DNA of 64,000 nt, taken from NCBI GenBank assembly GCA_025024175.1, contig QCXZ01000086.1, positions 24,394,245 to 24,458,244 of the forward strand. Direction: 5' to 3'. A program made the translations under genes and the position numbers. This DNA comes from Rhyzopertha dominica (taxonomy: Eukaryota; Arthropoda; Insecta; Coleoptera; Bostrichidae). Of the stretch, positions 1 to 11,049 are shown piece by piece. Below the pieces are notes generated by a model that saw only the letters and a program-made list of their open reading frames with translations, ran no database searches and was not told where the DNA came from. Position 1 is the first letter of the stretch, and each line of letters opens with the position of its first letter.

Positions 1-231
1 TTGAATCGAATTTTTTCAAAAAATGAAATTATTTTTGAAGATTTTCATATCTATTTTAATAAAAATATTCGGATTAGAGATTTCTGAAAACACTCGCTTG
101 AAAAGTTGTATTGACAATATAACAAATATTCCTTTTCACTATTCAACCGAAGTTATTGATACAAAGGGTATGTCCGATCATAGAGCCATCTCAGTTTCCA
201 TTCTGCTGCCTGAAAGTACAGATATGTGGTA
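1..231 (+). pseudogene. Non-LTR retrotransposon endonuclease domain, C-terminal end (5' truncated by window)
   Basis: The plus frame reads through an LDNI-like segment (SCIDNITNIP) and then SDHRAISVS. This matches the end of the apurinic-type endonuclease domain that jockey/CR1-like non-LTR retrotransposons use to nick target DNA; the Asp-His of SDH is the conserved catalytic pair of that family. The frame stops soon after, but RGRYKFNQ and a DWS segment typical of the linker can still be read to about 310 across an N. The remains at 420-600 probably belong to the same copy. The window begins inside the element, so its 5' end is unseen. It is non-functional, and the clade assignment is by eye. 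Confidence 0.6.
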
Positions 232-419
232 ACATTAAGACCGATAACTGAACGTGGTCGTTATAAATTCAATCAANGTCTCAGCAGCGTGGACTGGTCC
301 TTTATTGACGAACCACAAAAAATGTTGATTGCAAATTTGATAGATTCTTAAGTGTCATTGTTAATTAGCTATTCATGAACTAGTTCAGTGAATCATTAAG
401 GAATGGGAAAATAGCAAAT

Positions 420-602
420 ATACTTGGGGATTTTTTTACCTAACCAAAACGTTTGACTGTGTGACAGACTCATTACAAAGTGCCCTTAAAACTGACTGAA
501 AGCTATTCAAAGGTCAATAAAATACTTTGTACCTCACGGTTCTATAGTGGACCCACTACTGCTTTTATTCTATGCAAATGACATATTTGACAATGTCACA
601 TC
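420..602 (+). pseudogene. Reverse transcriptase core fragment of the same worn non-LTR copy
   Basis: Two RT landmarks remain in different frames. LTKTFDCV at about 437-465 corresponds to the LSKAFDxV motif of palm domain A. FVPHGSIVDPLLLLFYAND at about 525-585 corresponds to the [21 protein letters not shown] block. Between them are only about 60 bases where an intact RT has over 200, so there is a large internal deletion. The catalytic YADD motif is not recognisable downstream. This was an RNA-dependent DNA polymerase for target-primed reverse transcription and is now inactive. Confidence 0.6.
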
Positions 603-2299
603 CCAATAATCATGCCTAAAAGGATTTATCCCTGCAAATAGTCATAGCTGGTCTCGGATATCGAGATGACGCTAAAGATTCGTTTATAAATGAACCAATT
701 CTTACTTTTCCACCATTATATACATTGTTCAGGCTAGATTTTTGATTTGAATGCCAAGATGGACATGTACTGGCATCTATTGAGAGAACCAATAAATCAC
801 TCAAGGCGATAAGATCGAATAGAAAAAAAAGGACTAGTTAGTCACAAAAAGATCACCAGCCTGTGTGTGCGATGCTAATTTATTGCAAATATTCGCGATC
901 GTCCAGTTTTTAACTGAGTGAATCTATCAAAAGGGGTTCCTTATTTCCATCTCCTTATTCTTCCCAACCTTCTAAAGAGACGAGGAAGTCAGGAAAACTG
1001 GGGTAACTGCGCTTTTCTTTTTTGCTATTATAATCACGATCTGGTGCATAACTATACATACTACAGCTTAATGTATGTAAAAAATAATGTAATAAACTTC
1101 ATAAAGTGTATAGAGAAACATTTCTTCAACACACGTGGCTAGGAAAAATTAATACTAGATCCTCTGAGAATTTTTAAGAGTCAGTATGATCACGTCAAAC
1201 TAATGTAGTGAATGCTTGATTTTTTTGTCCACTTTTTTGCTCTCGTAACTATTTTTTTATAATCTTTTGAATGGATGTATAAGGTACTTTTGTTTAGAAT
1301 ATCCCATCTTGATCAAACCTCATTACTATTTCTTGAGCATCTGAATGCAAATGACGCCTTTTTTTTCCTTTGGCGGTAGTTATTCGTCTACCTGAGAAGG
1401 GTCAGATTCTTCTTCTGCAATTTCCTCCTATGGACGAAACATGTTGAAGACAGAAATTCACTTCGAATTAACGCAAAAATGTCACAAACACAACTCTTGC
1501 GTGAGACGATCGGTTTTCAACAAAATAAATTTTGTTTCTAATTGTTCTACTTGCTACGTGTTATCCATTTTATTTAGAAAAGAGTTAAAGGGAAAAGGGC
1601 CACGTTAATCCGTATTGAAGTATTGAGTTATTAAGTTTAGCTGGACTTTATTTCGAAGCTCAGCTATCCTCAATTTTAGAAACAAGGGATTATTTTGCAG
1701 TGATGGTTGAACTTGGATGCTTGATATTGAGGTTTAAGGTTTTCTTATAAATTTTGGATAAATCGTGACAAGCAAGTAGCTGTACAGGTAAGAAAGCAAA
1801 CATGTCCACTCGAATGTTATGCAATTCATATCTAAAGCGGCTCTAAGTGGTGGTATATTTTCGATTTCTAAACAGGATTATTATTGTTAATGAGGCACTG
1901 GTTTGTGGGAGAAGAAAAGACGTGTAAATTTAAACCCATTTTGAAGCGATTGATTTCTACACAAAAGAACCCTCCATATAACCTTATTCCAATGGGAAAA
2001 GTATACCTCTGAATCTAAACAAAGCTTTATATTGAAATTTAAAGTACGCTTTATATCAGACTTTTCTACACAGAGTCAGCGTTGCAATTTATGATATATC
2101 TGTTGGTAGACTTAGGCTGATTGTAGTCCGACGTCATTCAGGCTTGGTGTCTTCCTTTCACTTTTACATCTTTCTTTGATTGGATATGCGTTTCATGATC
2201 TGATCTGGGCTAATGGTGTGCTGTTGCGAGGGAGCTTCTTTTTGTTGTAAAGTACCTACATTAGGTATATACATAGATTAAGTGTTAAAACATAGAGTT
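603..2299. other. No gene seen
   Basis: Nothing coding is recognisable. A plus-strand stretch at about 1020-1140 (ends HFFNTRG) might be the last trace of the retrotransposon tail upstream, but it is too weak to call. The rest is AT-rich, with frequent stops in all frames. Confidence 0.4.
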
Positions 2300-3060
2300 T
2301 TTGTCACCTAACGACCGCTACAGCTAGAGCGGTCGCTGAATATACAGAAATGGGAACACAAGAGGCAGGCTTGAAACAGAAAAACCAGTTCCTGCTGATA
2401 TTTGGAATCGATCCAAAGTTTAGCAGGAAAATACAAGCAAATTTGTGCAGTGGTATCACGATACTTTCTGAACAAGCGGTGGCGCTACCGGGAAGGCGCT
2501 CCGCGAGGTTCTGCACCCGGTCCGGCCTTGCACGCACAAGGAATCTGTTCCAATTACGTGCATCAGGACAAGTAAATTGTGGAACAGACGCCAGAAAAAG
2601 CCAGACCGTGGCGAGTACGGGGTATTATCATTAAGCGAATGCAGTGGTAGTGCGAGAGCAACTAGCACACTAGTAGTAATGGCANTCTTGTGGTGGGCGT
2701 GTGTGTTAGCGCTCTTGCACCGTGGTCTTCTTGCGCCTGGTATCGCTCGCGGCAACGTCCTTTCAAATAACCGGCCATAAAACTTGTAATGACCTGTTCC
2801 TTCGCTCTTCGCTCCTCCTTACACTCCCATATCTGACACCTGTTCTATTATGCGTCGCCGTCTCATCCTGGCTGACTCTATATAGTCTACGTTTTTGTTT
2901 CAACGCTGGATGGGCTCTAAAGGGCTGCTCCTCGATGTCGGTCGCCGCATTGTTGAACAAAAAGGGTGACCACGGATTTAAGTGTTTCACTGCGGTTTTG
3001 CTAATTGGTGTCTACCTTGTCTGCCGGAAATATGAATCTGCTGGTGCATTTATTGAGTAA
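2300..3060. other. GC-richer block with overlapping ORFs on both strands, unassigned
   Basis: This block is clearly richer in G and C than its surroundings. It holds several overlapping open frames of 67-112 codons on both strands, the longest on plus at 2722-3060. None shows a motif I recognise, and the openness of both strands is what reduced stop-codon frequency alone would give. An inverted CGACCGCT/AGCGGTCG pair lies near 2310-2334. It could be a regulatory or exonic island, or an old mobile element. Confidence 0.25.
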
Positions 3061-3184
3061 CCGGAATACCANTTAACTATTTTGGAATGTCACCGGAATT
3101 TTAACGGCCTGTTATTTCTGAACGTTCGTTAAGAATTTATACAAAGGCTTGTAGTTCATTGTCCAGTCATTACAAATCAGAGTT

Positions 3185-3345
3185 TTCTCGACGCACGTCG
3201 ATATTGATGTTTCTCTGAACTGCTTGACTTAACTTGAAAAATTTGAGGTTGACTTGACTTGATTCTGCCACTACGCTGCTTGACTTGATATCAAGCATTT
3301 TGAAGCAGCTTGATGCTTAATGGCAGCCCACGTAAAGTCCCTTAG
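3185..3345. repeat. TTGAC-rich subterminal-type repeat
   Basis: The pentamer TTGAC and close variants (CTTGACTT, GTTGACTTGACTTGA) recur many times in about 120 bp, followed by AAGCAGCTTGATGC and GGCAGCCC. Dense short subterminal motifs next to a terminal GGCAGCCC-like sequence resemble the ends of hAT-type DNA transposons. No transposase is next to it, so this is an orphan end or a non-autonomous remnant. Confidence 0.35.
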
Positions 3346-3349
3346 TTGG

Positions 3350-5060
3350 AACCCCTGAAGTGTCCATATTTACAGTTCCAAAAGTGAATGAAGAATTCAG
3401 GCCATGTGCAGGGGTCCAACACGACTCCATCGACCATTATTTGCCACATCTTGATGGAATCAAAGAAGGAAAACGATGCAAAAATGCAAAGTGCGATTAA
3501 AAGGTTCATTTTTTGTGATAAATATAAAGTAGATTTATGTATAAAGAAAGACAGAAATTGCTTTGTTATGTACCATGGAAACTAGTATTTACATGTCGTC
3601 ATTTTTTTGCAAAATTATAAACATTATTAAAAAAAAAAGACATAACAACGTTTAAATACATGAACTACAATCTTTATAGACACACATTTTTTAATTATTG
3701 CTACCGAAATATATTTTACCCCCTATATAAAAAATCGGGTCTCAAGGGTTTAGAAGAATATGCACACACAGGGTATACAGAAAAAAATGGTGTACCTCCT
3801 ATAATTTCTTTGAAATGTTGACCCTAAATCTCTGTTACCCTCGCTGTTACCGATACACTACCATGGCATTCTTTGATTTTACGGCAGTACTATCAACGTT
3901 TTTAAATAGAACATCCTATTTTTTATGGATTATGAAAGTGAATTTTTAAAGCAAGCTGTTTAAATTCTGTAAATTTAGATAAACTCATTACTGGTTTAGA
4001 TTAAATAAAAGAGCGTCGTACATTTTGCTAAATGTTACGTCTACAGTCATTCGCTGTAATCTGCGTTATATGTGGTGAAGCACCATCTTGCTGAAAGTAC
4101 ATTTGTCGAAAATATAGGATGCTCTATACAAAATATTTTCGAGCACTACCACAAAAACAAAAGGTGTTTTAAGTGACTCAAATAATGAGTCCAGAATTTA
4201 TAATTATAATTATCATTGTTGTTTTGCGACTTGTAAAGTTATGGTCAGTTTATAGAAATGATTATATCGTAAATGTTGAAGATCTTTGCATTGTAAATTG
4301 TATATGATTAAAAATATCACAATTTGATCTTTCTTTATTTTTAATTAATTATGTGCTTTTACCAGGGCGGTAACTTCAAATTAAGGACAAACCTTCAATT
4401 TCGTTATATAGAATAACACTAAAAGTAGCCAATGGCGTGTCTCCTTGTAAGTTATTGTGTGTGTTTATGCAATAGTTTAATTTGATATAACAAACGAAAT
4501 CCATTAAATTCACGAAAGCAAACAAGAAACTAGAAATATGACAATACATGAATTTTCTTCAAAATGATATGCGTATATTCGATCATGTCCAGCCGAGAGT
4601 CCTCTCTATCTCATCAGGTTTAGCATAAGCTGGTCCCACCGTAAAATCCGCTTTTCGTGCATATCAGAAATCCCTTTCACCGAATTTCCTTAACAAATTA
4701 CTTAATTAAGGATACCGGACGCCATATTCATCATAACGTGCGGTATTAAGAACCTTTCTAAATAACCATCCGAGTGTTTTTAGTCCTTCAACCGAAATAA
4801 AATTTATATAATTGGACTAATTGGTTCCGATAGCAGTCCCTGGTTGCNAGTCGCTGAAGACATAAATAATAAATGGCTCCGCATAATTTAAATATGGTAT
4901 ACCCGGTAATGGTATGTAATTCGTTTAATAACGTGGCAGCGCTTATTATAAATAGCTCAAATGGCTTCTAGCACATGAGATAGTTATAATAATATAATGT
5001 ACAATTACAAGCAGCAACATTGCTTTAAATCTATACTTGAAGACGTCTCCCATAGAAAGC
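3350..5060. other. AT-rich stretch, no gene seen
   Basis: AT-rich sequence with homopolymer runs and no coding or structural signal that I can support. The 65-codon ORF at 3388-3585 has no recognisable motif. Confidence 0.4.
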
Positions 5061-5066
5061 ATACAG

Positions 5067-5098
5067 GACGAAATTAAAAATGCAACCCAAAATACATT
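5067..5098 (+). repeat. Left inverted repeat of DD41D mariner element
   Basis: A 32-bp sequence starting GACGAAATTAAAAATGCAAC is repeated in inverted orientation at 6415-6446 with one mismatch. The pair brackets the transposase remnant exactly as terminal or near-terminal repeats should. No clean TA duplication is seen immediately outside, so the true ends may lie a few bases away. Confidence 0.6.
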
Positions 5099-5244
5099 TG
5101 CAGAGGTAACATTGATAACTGTTCATCGTCTTAGAAAATCTAAAACGTAGAGAGCTGTATAAATTCGTAGATATTGACATAAACTCCAATCATTTGCTTT
5201 AAGTAAATTCGGTATTGTAAAACAAATTTTATTTTGAAAAATGT

Positions 5245-6304
5245 TTATTCAATAACATAATGTAATAAATGCTCAAAATGTCGCCCTCCGCTGTTTTCAC
5301 AAGCTTGAGTTCGTGTCCAAAACGATCTTTTAACATGCATTAACATTTCTGGAGTGATGGATCTACATGCATCACGTATTTTATTTTCCAAATGTTCTAC
5401 ACTTTCAATTGGTGTTTGGCATAATCGCTCTTTTACCATTCCCCACAGAAAAAAATCCAAGGGAGTAAGCTCCGGGCTTCTCGGTGGCCAAGGATTAATT
5501 GAACCTCTTCTTATCCATCGGTTAGCCAGAACCAAATCAAGATGATTTCGCACTATTCTATGATAATGCGCAGGTGCCCCATCTTGTTGGAAACATAGAG
5601 CTTGTATTACTTGTAAGCTTACATTTTGGAGAAGTATCGGTAAAGTGTTTCTTAAAATATTTAGATAAGTATTGCCGTTTCAACTATCGCGAAAAAAATA
5701 AGGCCCAACAATTTGATTCCCCAATATTCCGCACCAGACATTCGTCGAGTTGAAAATGTCCTTTTCGAATCCAACGTGGATTTTCCTGCGCATAATAATG
5801 CATGTTATGTTTGTTAACTCCATCATTATTAGAAAATCTTGCTTCACCTGAGAAGCAAATGTTGTCATAAAATCTCACATTCAAATTTTGGTGTTCCCGA
5901 AAAAAGTTACAAAAAGCCAGTCTTTTAGGATAATCTGTCTCCTTTAAGGCCTGAACCAATTGCAAGTGATACGGATGAAATTGATTGCCTTTAATTATTC
6001 GGTGTACTGAAGACAGACTAATACCGGTTGCTCCTGAGACTACCCTTTGAGTAATATGAGGATTTTCTTCAACCATTTCCAATACTCTAATTTCATTGTC
6101 AGGGCCTGTTGCTGTTCTTTCTCTTGACTTTTTCAGTGGTGGCCAGTTTGTCCTTAAAGTTAATTCAAGTCTCTTGAAAATTTTATCGGCAGGAGCTCTT
6201 CTATTTGGAAAACGTTGTCTGTATAAAGGGGCAGCAGCGGAAGCATTTTTCTTGCATTCACCATAAATCAAAATCATATCTGTTTTGTCATCATTTGAAT
6301 ACAT
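5245..6304 (-). pseudogene. DD41D mariner-family transposase, broken
   Basis: The N-terminus, from an ATG at 6304, reads NDDKTDMILIYGECKKNAS and RFPNRRAP. This is the DUF4817-type DNA-binding region found ahead of this insect transposase family. A second helix-turn-helix (QRVVSGATGISLSSVHRII) and HPYHLQLVQ follow. The first catalytic site reads FSGEARF where FSDEATF is expected, so the first Asp is Gly. Then come NVWCGILG, QDGAPAHY (second Asp) and SPELTPLDFFLWG (third Asp). Counting from the second to the third Asp gives 41 intervening residues. There is a frameshift near 5745 and an in-frame stop near 5680. It cannot encode an active enzyme. Confidence 0.75.
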
Positions 6305-6414
6305 TTTGACTTTTAATAAATACAGTGACAGGAACCATAGCGCATAGCCGTCATGGATTCCCAATTTATTTTAAAAATAATACCATTATGTAAAATAACC
6401 ACATTGGCTATGAG

Positions 6415-6446
6415 AATGTATTTTTGGTTGCATTTTTAATTTCGTC
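6415..6446 (-). repeat. Right inverted repeat of DD41D mariner element
   Basis: Inverted partner of 5067-5098 with 31 of 32 positions matching. It lies about 110 bp upstream of the transposase start, where the promoter and transposase binding site of such elements normally sit. Confidence 0.6.
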
Positions 6447-8040
6447 AGGGTCATTATCATTCGTGAATCATCCTATATAAACACGAATCTCAATATCTCT
6501 TACAATTATTTCAATTTTTCTCCAATGAAAAAAACGTTTGTATATATAGTTCAATTTTATTCACTTCAAGAAGAAGAAGGTTCGTCTGATAGGTTTGCAA
6601 TAACAACTATTTAGTATGAACGACAAATCTATTAACTTCATCAACAAATATAAAAGAAAGCATTTGTAAATAGAAGTAAGAATGTACCGTTACAAGTATA
6701 AAGAATTCAGAAAGTATTTATTAATAATAATAGTAAAACACTTGTTTACTACCTACTTCCAAACTTTTTTTTTGGCAAAACCAAATGCCAGTATTTCAAC
6801 CGCAAAGCGGCCTTCTTCGGGGGCTTAACAAGTATGACTAAATTAAAATATTTAAACTTATCTTAAACATAGATATGTGCCACGCCTGCGACTGCAGAAA
6901 AGGAATTTTTTAAGGCTGCATTAACCATTACAAAATTTCGGAATAGATTAAGCGACAAATCTATTACAACTTTCATGTATCTCAACTCATGATTAGCGAA
7001 GGACTCTTTAAATGTAGAGCTATAATACTGTATGTAAGATTAAACATATATGACATTAATACGAATGTTGTTTGTTTTATTGTTTCGCCGTTGTACTGTT
7101 TATGTTTCAATAAATCAAGTAGTATCAAGCCTGTTTGTTTGAAGCAACTTTCAGCCTAAATCAATTTAATCGTTGGTAAATTTTGTAACGAACACACCAT
7201 GTGTACAAAACGTATCGCAGTGGGTGTCGAATGGTTTTGCAATCTGTATTAGCCGTAATCCTAAATCGCTTAGGTCTCACGTGATTCCTCCGCGTCGTTT
7301 AATCTCAATTACATTCCGCAATGGCACACACAGCATCGATTTTTTTAGGGCCGCACGGTGCTGTTGACTTACCGTTTTACGTGAAGTACTCGGATGTGGG
7401 AGGCGTCACACCTGCAAACAAATTGTTACGTTTTACATTTGTCAAAGCACAAGACAGGCAAACACGCTTTTACGGTTTTTCAGTTTATGGGGGTGCTCTT
7501 TCGACAGCGTGGGAGAGAAAAAACTCCATTACAAAAGATGTTACTTCTAGGACATCGAATTTTGTTAGTTTTTAAATTTATGTACAGTGCGTTCCAGTTA
7601 AATCTGGCCACCTTGTAACATTCGGTAATTGTTATGTTCTCGAAAAATGCTGAAACACGTTTACTTTTATTATTATTCGTCAAAGGAGCATATTAAAATC
7701 CTCCATGTTAACTAAAAAGAAAAACTATAAATCACATTAGACATAAACAATTTTGCTACTAGACAACGTCGATATGATAAGTGTTGTGTATCGTTCAAAT
7801 ATAAAAATATAATCCATTTTTATGGTGTAATCTACTAATATGATGCCCGTGGGAAAAACGTAATTACAAAAGACGAATGCCCGCCCTTTAGTTGTGTGAA
7901 GGTAGGTTCTCAAGTAAAAACAAAATTGTGATATATAATTTCCATAAAGGCGATCTGCAGGTATTATATCTGACACTAGCAAATGTTCAGTAGGTCGAGG
8001 GATTGCACACGCAGAACTCAAATGATGCTTGTGAATACTT
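6447..8040. other. No gene seen
   Basis: Mostly AT-rich. A somewhat GC-richer patch at about 7170-7575 contains overlapping short ORFs on the plus strand without recognisable motifs. A sequence GGCCACCTTGTA at about 7606-7618 resembles the end of a Tc1/mariner element, but it has no partner. Confidence 0.35.
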
Positions 8041-8045
8041 CTACA

Positions 8046-8183
8046 GTACTATATAAAAAAAGTTTGAAGAATATATATCTAAAATTGCATACACTAAGAC
8101 TCAGTTATCCAGTCTGGTGTACTAAAGAAATCATCGCCCTGATAAGGGAGAACAATAAATATACTAGTAGAAAATCAAAACTT
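8046..8183 (+). pseudogene. Non-LTR retrotransposon linker fragment (between endonuclease and RT)
   Basis: The frame contains SYPVWCTKEIIALIREN followed by a basic stretch. The pattern YPxWYTKEIxxLIREK marks the linker between the endonuclease and reverse transcriptase in jockey/CR1-like elements. Only about 45 codons are recognisable and both flanks are unrelated, so it is an isolated scrap. Confidence 0.4.
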
Positions 8184-9310
8184 CCATATCATTTTAACGT
8201 TAAAGTAAAAGTTGCTTTAAACTGTATTTTGCAGGAATTTTTGGTACTAATATGAGATTAGGTAGCGTAAAGTCTAGAATTTTCACCCTGTGTTCCTAAA
8301 GCAACTACATAGTTTGTAAGCCTGGAATCTTAAGCATTATTGTTCATTATAGAGTCTGTGTCTTTTGGAAATAAATAAAACTACTATTATTGATTCTACT
8401 ATAAAGTTAGTCTTGACTCCAAAAATTTTGGTTTTACTTCTTTAGACAGTTTTCAAATTATTGAACTGTCTTTGTATAGGCATCTCTTACCGCTTCAAAA
8501 ATTGAGTTATCCTATCTATTCACAAAGCCTATGCATAGTGACTAGTAACCAACAAAGACCTATTTAAAACAGAAGAAATCTAGAAAATAACATAGATCAA
8601 TAGCCTGGAGTAAGATAACTTTAATCACAAGTATTCTTAGATAAATTCAAAACTATCTCTTTATTTAGGGGATCCATAATGAACAGTAACACAACGAAAC
8701 ATTCCAGGACACTGCCTAAGGATCTAAGGATCCCGAACTATTTCATTTAACTGAGGGTTGCCGTAACACCTACCCATGCCAGCCTAATTGGATGATTGAA
8801 AAGGACAAATAAAGGCTGGGTGAAGGTAAAGGCGTCAATAAAGTATCACCGCATTCAGATGGAAATAGAGCTCTGTGTAATGCACATACAGGAAATTTTA
8901 AATTCAAATTTCACGCCCGTAGACGTTCTGTATTGGCCGTAAGCCTGGTCGGAATACTGACTGATCCCTTAAAGCCAATATAATGTCTTCACTTGATAAA
9001 GGGCGACTGCAGAAATCCCATTTTTTGCAGGAATTGGTACCAGTGAAAAGGGAGCGTGAGACGCATATTCAAACGGCGGGAGCATATTCGTGAACGAAGT
9101 CGACCGTCCCGACGAGCTGAACGAACTGGTAAATAACCGACGCTTTCCTGCCGATTTCTATCGACGCTACCCTGCTTAATGTTTACTACACACTCCGTTC
9201 GGCGCCATTATGTGAAATAAACAAAAGCAATAGAAGATGGCGTGTGTAGAATACTTGTCATTTGTTCTGGCTGACGCATCAAAGGCTTTTTATCTTCTTA
9301 GATAGCTTAC
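8184..9310. other. No gene seen
   Basis: No coding motif recognised. Base composition becomes more even from about 8700 to 9200, without long open frames. Confidence 0.35.
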
Positions 9311-9315
9311 TTGTG

Positions 9316-9780
9316 TTACCGATCACGAGAACATAAAAGGGTTAATTTATCTAGTCCTAAGGTCAGTTGAGAAGATTTCAGTGATTTTCTATTAAAATTC
9401 ATTACATTAATTTCTGCAAATACAACTAATCCTCTGCTCTCTATCCGATAGAACATTTTCAGGTCATCTACGAAAAGCAGCTTGACATGATCCCTGAGGA
9501 ATACCGGATGTAGCAACATATGAAGTAGAGAGATAGTTTCTGTATTTCATGCTAAGCTGGCGATTTTTCAGATGTGATTGATATAAATTTATGATCGAAG
9601 AAGAGCGAAATGGTCAACTTGATCAAATGGTTTTTGGAAATCCGTGTATATCACATCAACTTGTCGTCTTTCGTCCAAGACTTCCCCCACGAAGAACGCT
9701 ACTATAGATTGATAACTGAAGAGGTCCCCTTGTGGAACTCCACAAACAAGACTCCCTGACGATGATAATGGGCCCCTCAA
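9316..9780 (-). pseudogene. Scrambled non-LTR reverse transcriptase fragment
   Basis: On the minus strand, VCGVPQGD (the VPQGS block) is followed by VDVIYTDFQKPFDQVDH (domain A, normally DFxKAFDxVDH) and then, in another frame, by HVKLLFVDDLKMFYRIES (the FADDLKMF catalytic block, with Ala replaced by Val). In an intact RT, domain A comes before VPQG. Here VPQG comes first, so the copy is rearranged, or two truncated copies are joined. FDQVDH and LLFADDLKMF wording is typical of R1/jockey-like insect elements. It is inactive. Confidence 0.6.
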
Positions 9781-9785
9781 CTCAT

Positions 9786-10000
9786 CTAAACCGATATGGC
9801 ATTCTCAATTTTCATAACACCCATCACTGGGCAGGTGCCAATCCATACGTCATCTTGCAGAAGGAATTCCAGAATGTGGGCTGGAATAATTGGAACACAT
9901 CTCATAGGATCGTATATTTTACCTCGAACACTTAATGGGGAAAATTATTTGGATTTTCTGGTAACACAACTGCCAGAACTACTAGAAGTAGAGGCCATCG
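9786..10000 (+). pseudogene. DD41D mariner transposase central fragment
   Basis: Two frames give a match to the middle of the DD41D transposase. HNTHHWAGANPYVILQKEFQ corresponds to the NKHNxxYWxxENP segment. MWAGIIGTHLIGSYILP and LNGENYLDFLVTQLPELLE follow after a one-base shift near 9870. Similarity stops at ELLEVE, just before the inverted repeat at 10010. The catalytic blocks on both sides are missing, so this is a short dead fragment. Confidence 0.6.
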
Positions 10001-10009
10001 TCGCGTCGT

Positions 10010-10116
10010 TTGGAATTGCTTCCTAACGTAGACTGTCTACATCCAGCACCGGAGATGGAAGGACCTCTGAAGAAGCTTGCCACTCGTGCTAGCGAAACGT
10101 TAGGAAGCAATTCCAA
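10010..10116. repeat. 20-bp perfect inverted repeat with 67-bp spacer
   Basis: TTGGAATTGCTTCCTAACGT at 10010-10029 is repeated as its exact reverse complement at 10097-10116. The right arm overlaps the 3' half of the hammerhead-like fold described separately. The left arm abuts the truncated transposase. Confidence 0.75.
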
Positions 10117-10127
10117 CCAACGACAGC
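10032..10127 (+). ncRNA. Hammerhead-ribozyme-like fold (imperfect core)
   Basis: CTGAAGA at 10067-10073 fits the CUGANGA core. A bulged A follows, then GCTTGC/GCTAGC (10075-10080 with 10088-10093, one U-U mismatch) as stem II, then GAAAC at 10094-10098 and GTT as a permissible NUH cleavage triplet at 10099-10101. Stem I could form from CCT/AGG beside the core (10064-10066 with 10102-10104), TGGAA/TTCCA (10056-10060 with 10111-10115), and CTGTC/GACAG further out. Stem III would be only two base pairs. The extra A between core and stem II and the mismatch make activity doubtful. Family knowledge: hammerheads with very short stem III occur in Penelope-like elements and retrozymes. Confidence 0.4.
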
Positions 10128-10259
10128 CTTTAGACCCGAATCAGGACAGTTCAAAACTATGCACTTTAGAAAAAATTATTAATAACATTTTTTGTTGTCC
10201 TCATTGTATATTTGCTACGTATTTATGTGGTGTTTTTATTGAAAATTTTTGACACAGCG

Positions 10260-11045
10260 TTAAGCTTTAGTTTGTGGGAAGTTTTACAAGAAAAGCATCT
10301 TACAGCAGCTAGTGTCAAGAGCTTTGGCCCCTAATAGACAGTTTAGTCTGGAAAGTTTGTGACCCGTTTAACTTTTAGCGCTATTTAGACGCTTGCCGGT
10401 GAGGCGTTGGCTTCTCGGTTTTTTAATACATCTTGGAATATTCATTATTCGTGTTATGGGAGCAAACGGGACGCGAAAGGGTGTTGGGCCGCTGCATCCC
10501 GCGGGAAGAAGTGACATTTACTACCGCGCGCCGTTGTGTTTCACAGAATAAAGCCAGCATGAAGAATTCTCCAAGCGCATTAGTTCCTTTCGCGTTTTAA
10601 AACGGCGCTTCTGCAATTGCATGGGCCAGATCTTTATTTCCGTTCTAAATCGCGTTTATTTAATCATTTATCCCGANANCTTTAGAAGCCCCGGAATTTG
10701 TAGTACTTCATTTCCCAGGGNCCGACGTCGATTGCGAACTTCCGTTTTCCTTTTCGTGTATAATGTCAGGCCATTTTAAATGCTAATAAAATCGATAATC
10801 CGACAAAAATAAATGTTTACATCCGAGAGAGGAAATTAAACTACGATCCATTGGAACTTTCAATAAGCACTCTTATTACTGACTAAGATATTTTGGCAAA
10901 CTTCCGCATAAATTAGAACATCGTGCTTTAACCAACAACCATTCGCAAATCTTAATTTTATCATCCTTCACAATATTTTCGTACTTACTCGAACAGTTCA
11001 ACCTTTACTTGCGCTCATGCGCAGAATCCTTTGAAGGAAACCGAA
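10260..11045. other. No gene seen; GC-richer patch
   Basis: The segment at about 10380-10760 is richer in GC than its neighbours and contains three Ns. It has no recognisable coding frame or RNA structure. Confidence 0.35.
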
Positions 11046-11049
11046 TTAC

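Larger units (their letters stand above)
5067..6446 (-). mobile_element. Tc1/mariner superfamily element, DD41D type, inactive
   Basis: About 1.38 kb bounded by 32-bp inverted repeats, with one minus-strand transposase remnant inside. The size and one-gene layout are normal for mariner-like elements, which move by cut-and-paste. It is one of four DD41D-related loci in this window (also 9786-10000, 12662-14919 and 37540-38290). These are clearly diverged in protein sequence, so they are separate lineages rather than recent sister copies. Confidence 0.65.

Noticed and set aside
2722..3060. 112-codon plus ORF in a GC-rich block
   Set aside because: Both strands are equally open, no domain or splice context is visible, and the composition explains the lack of stops.
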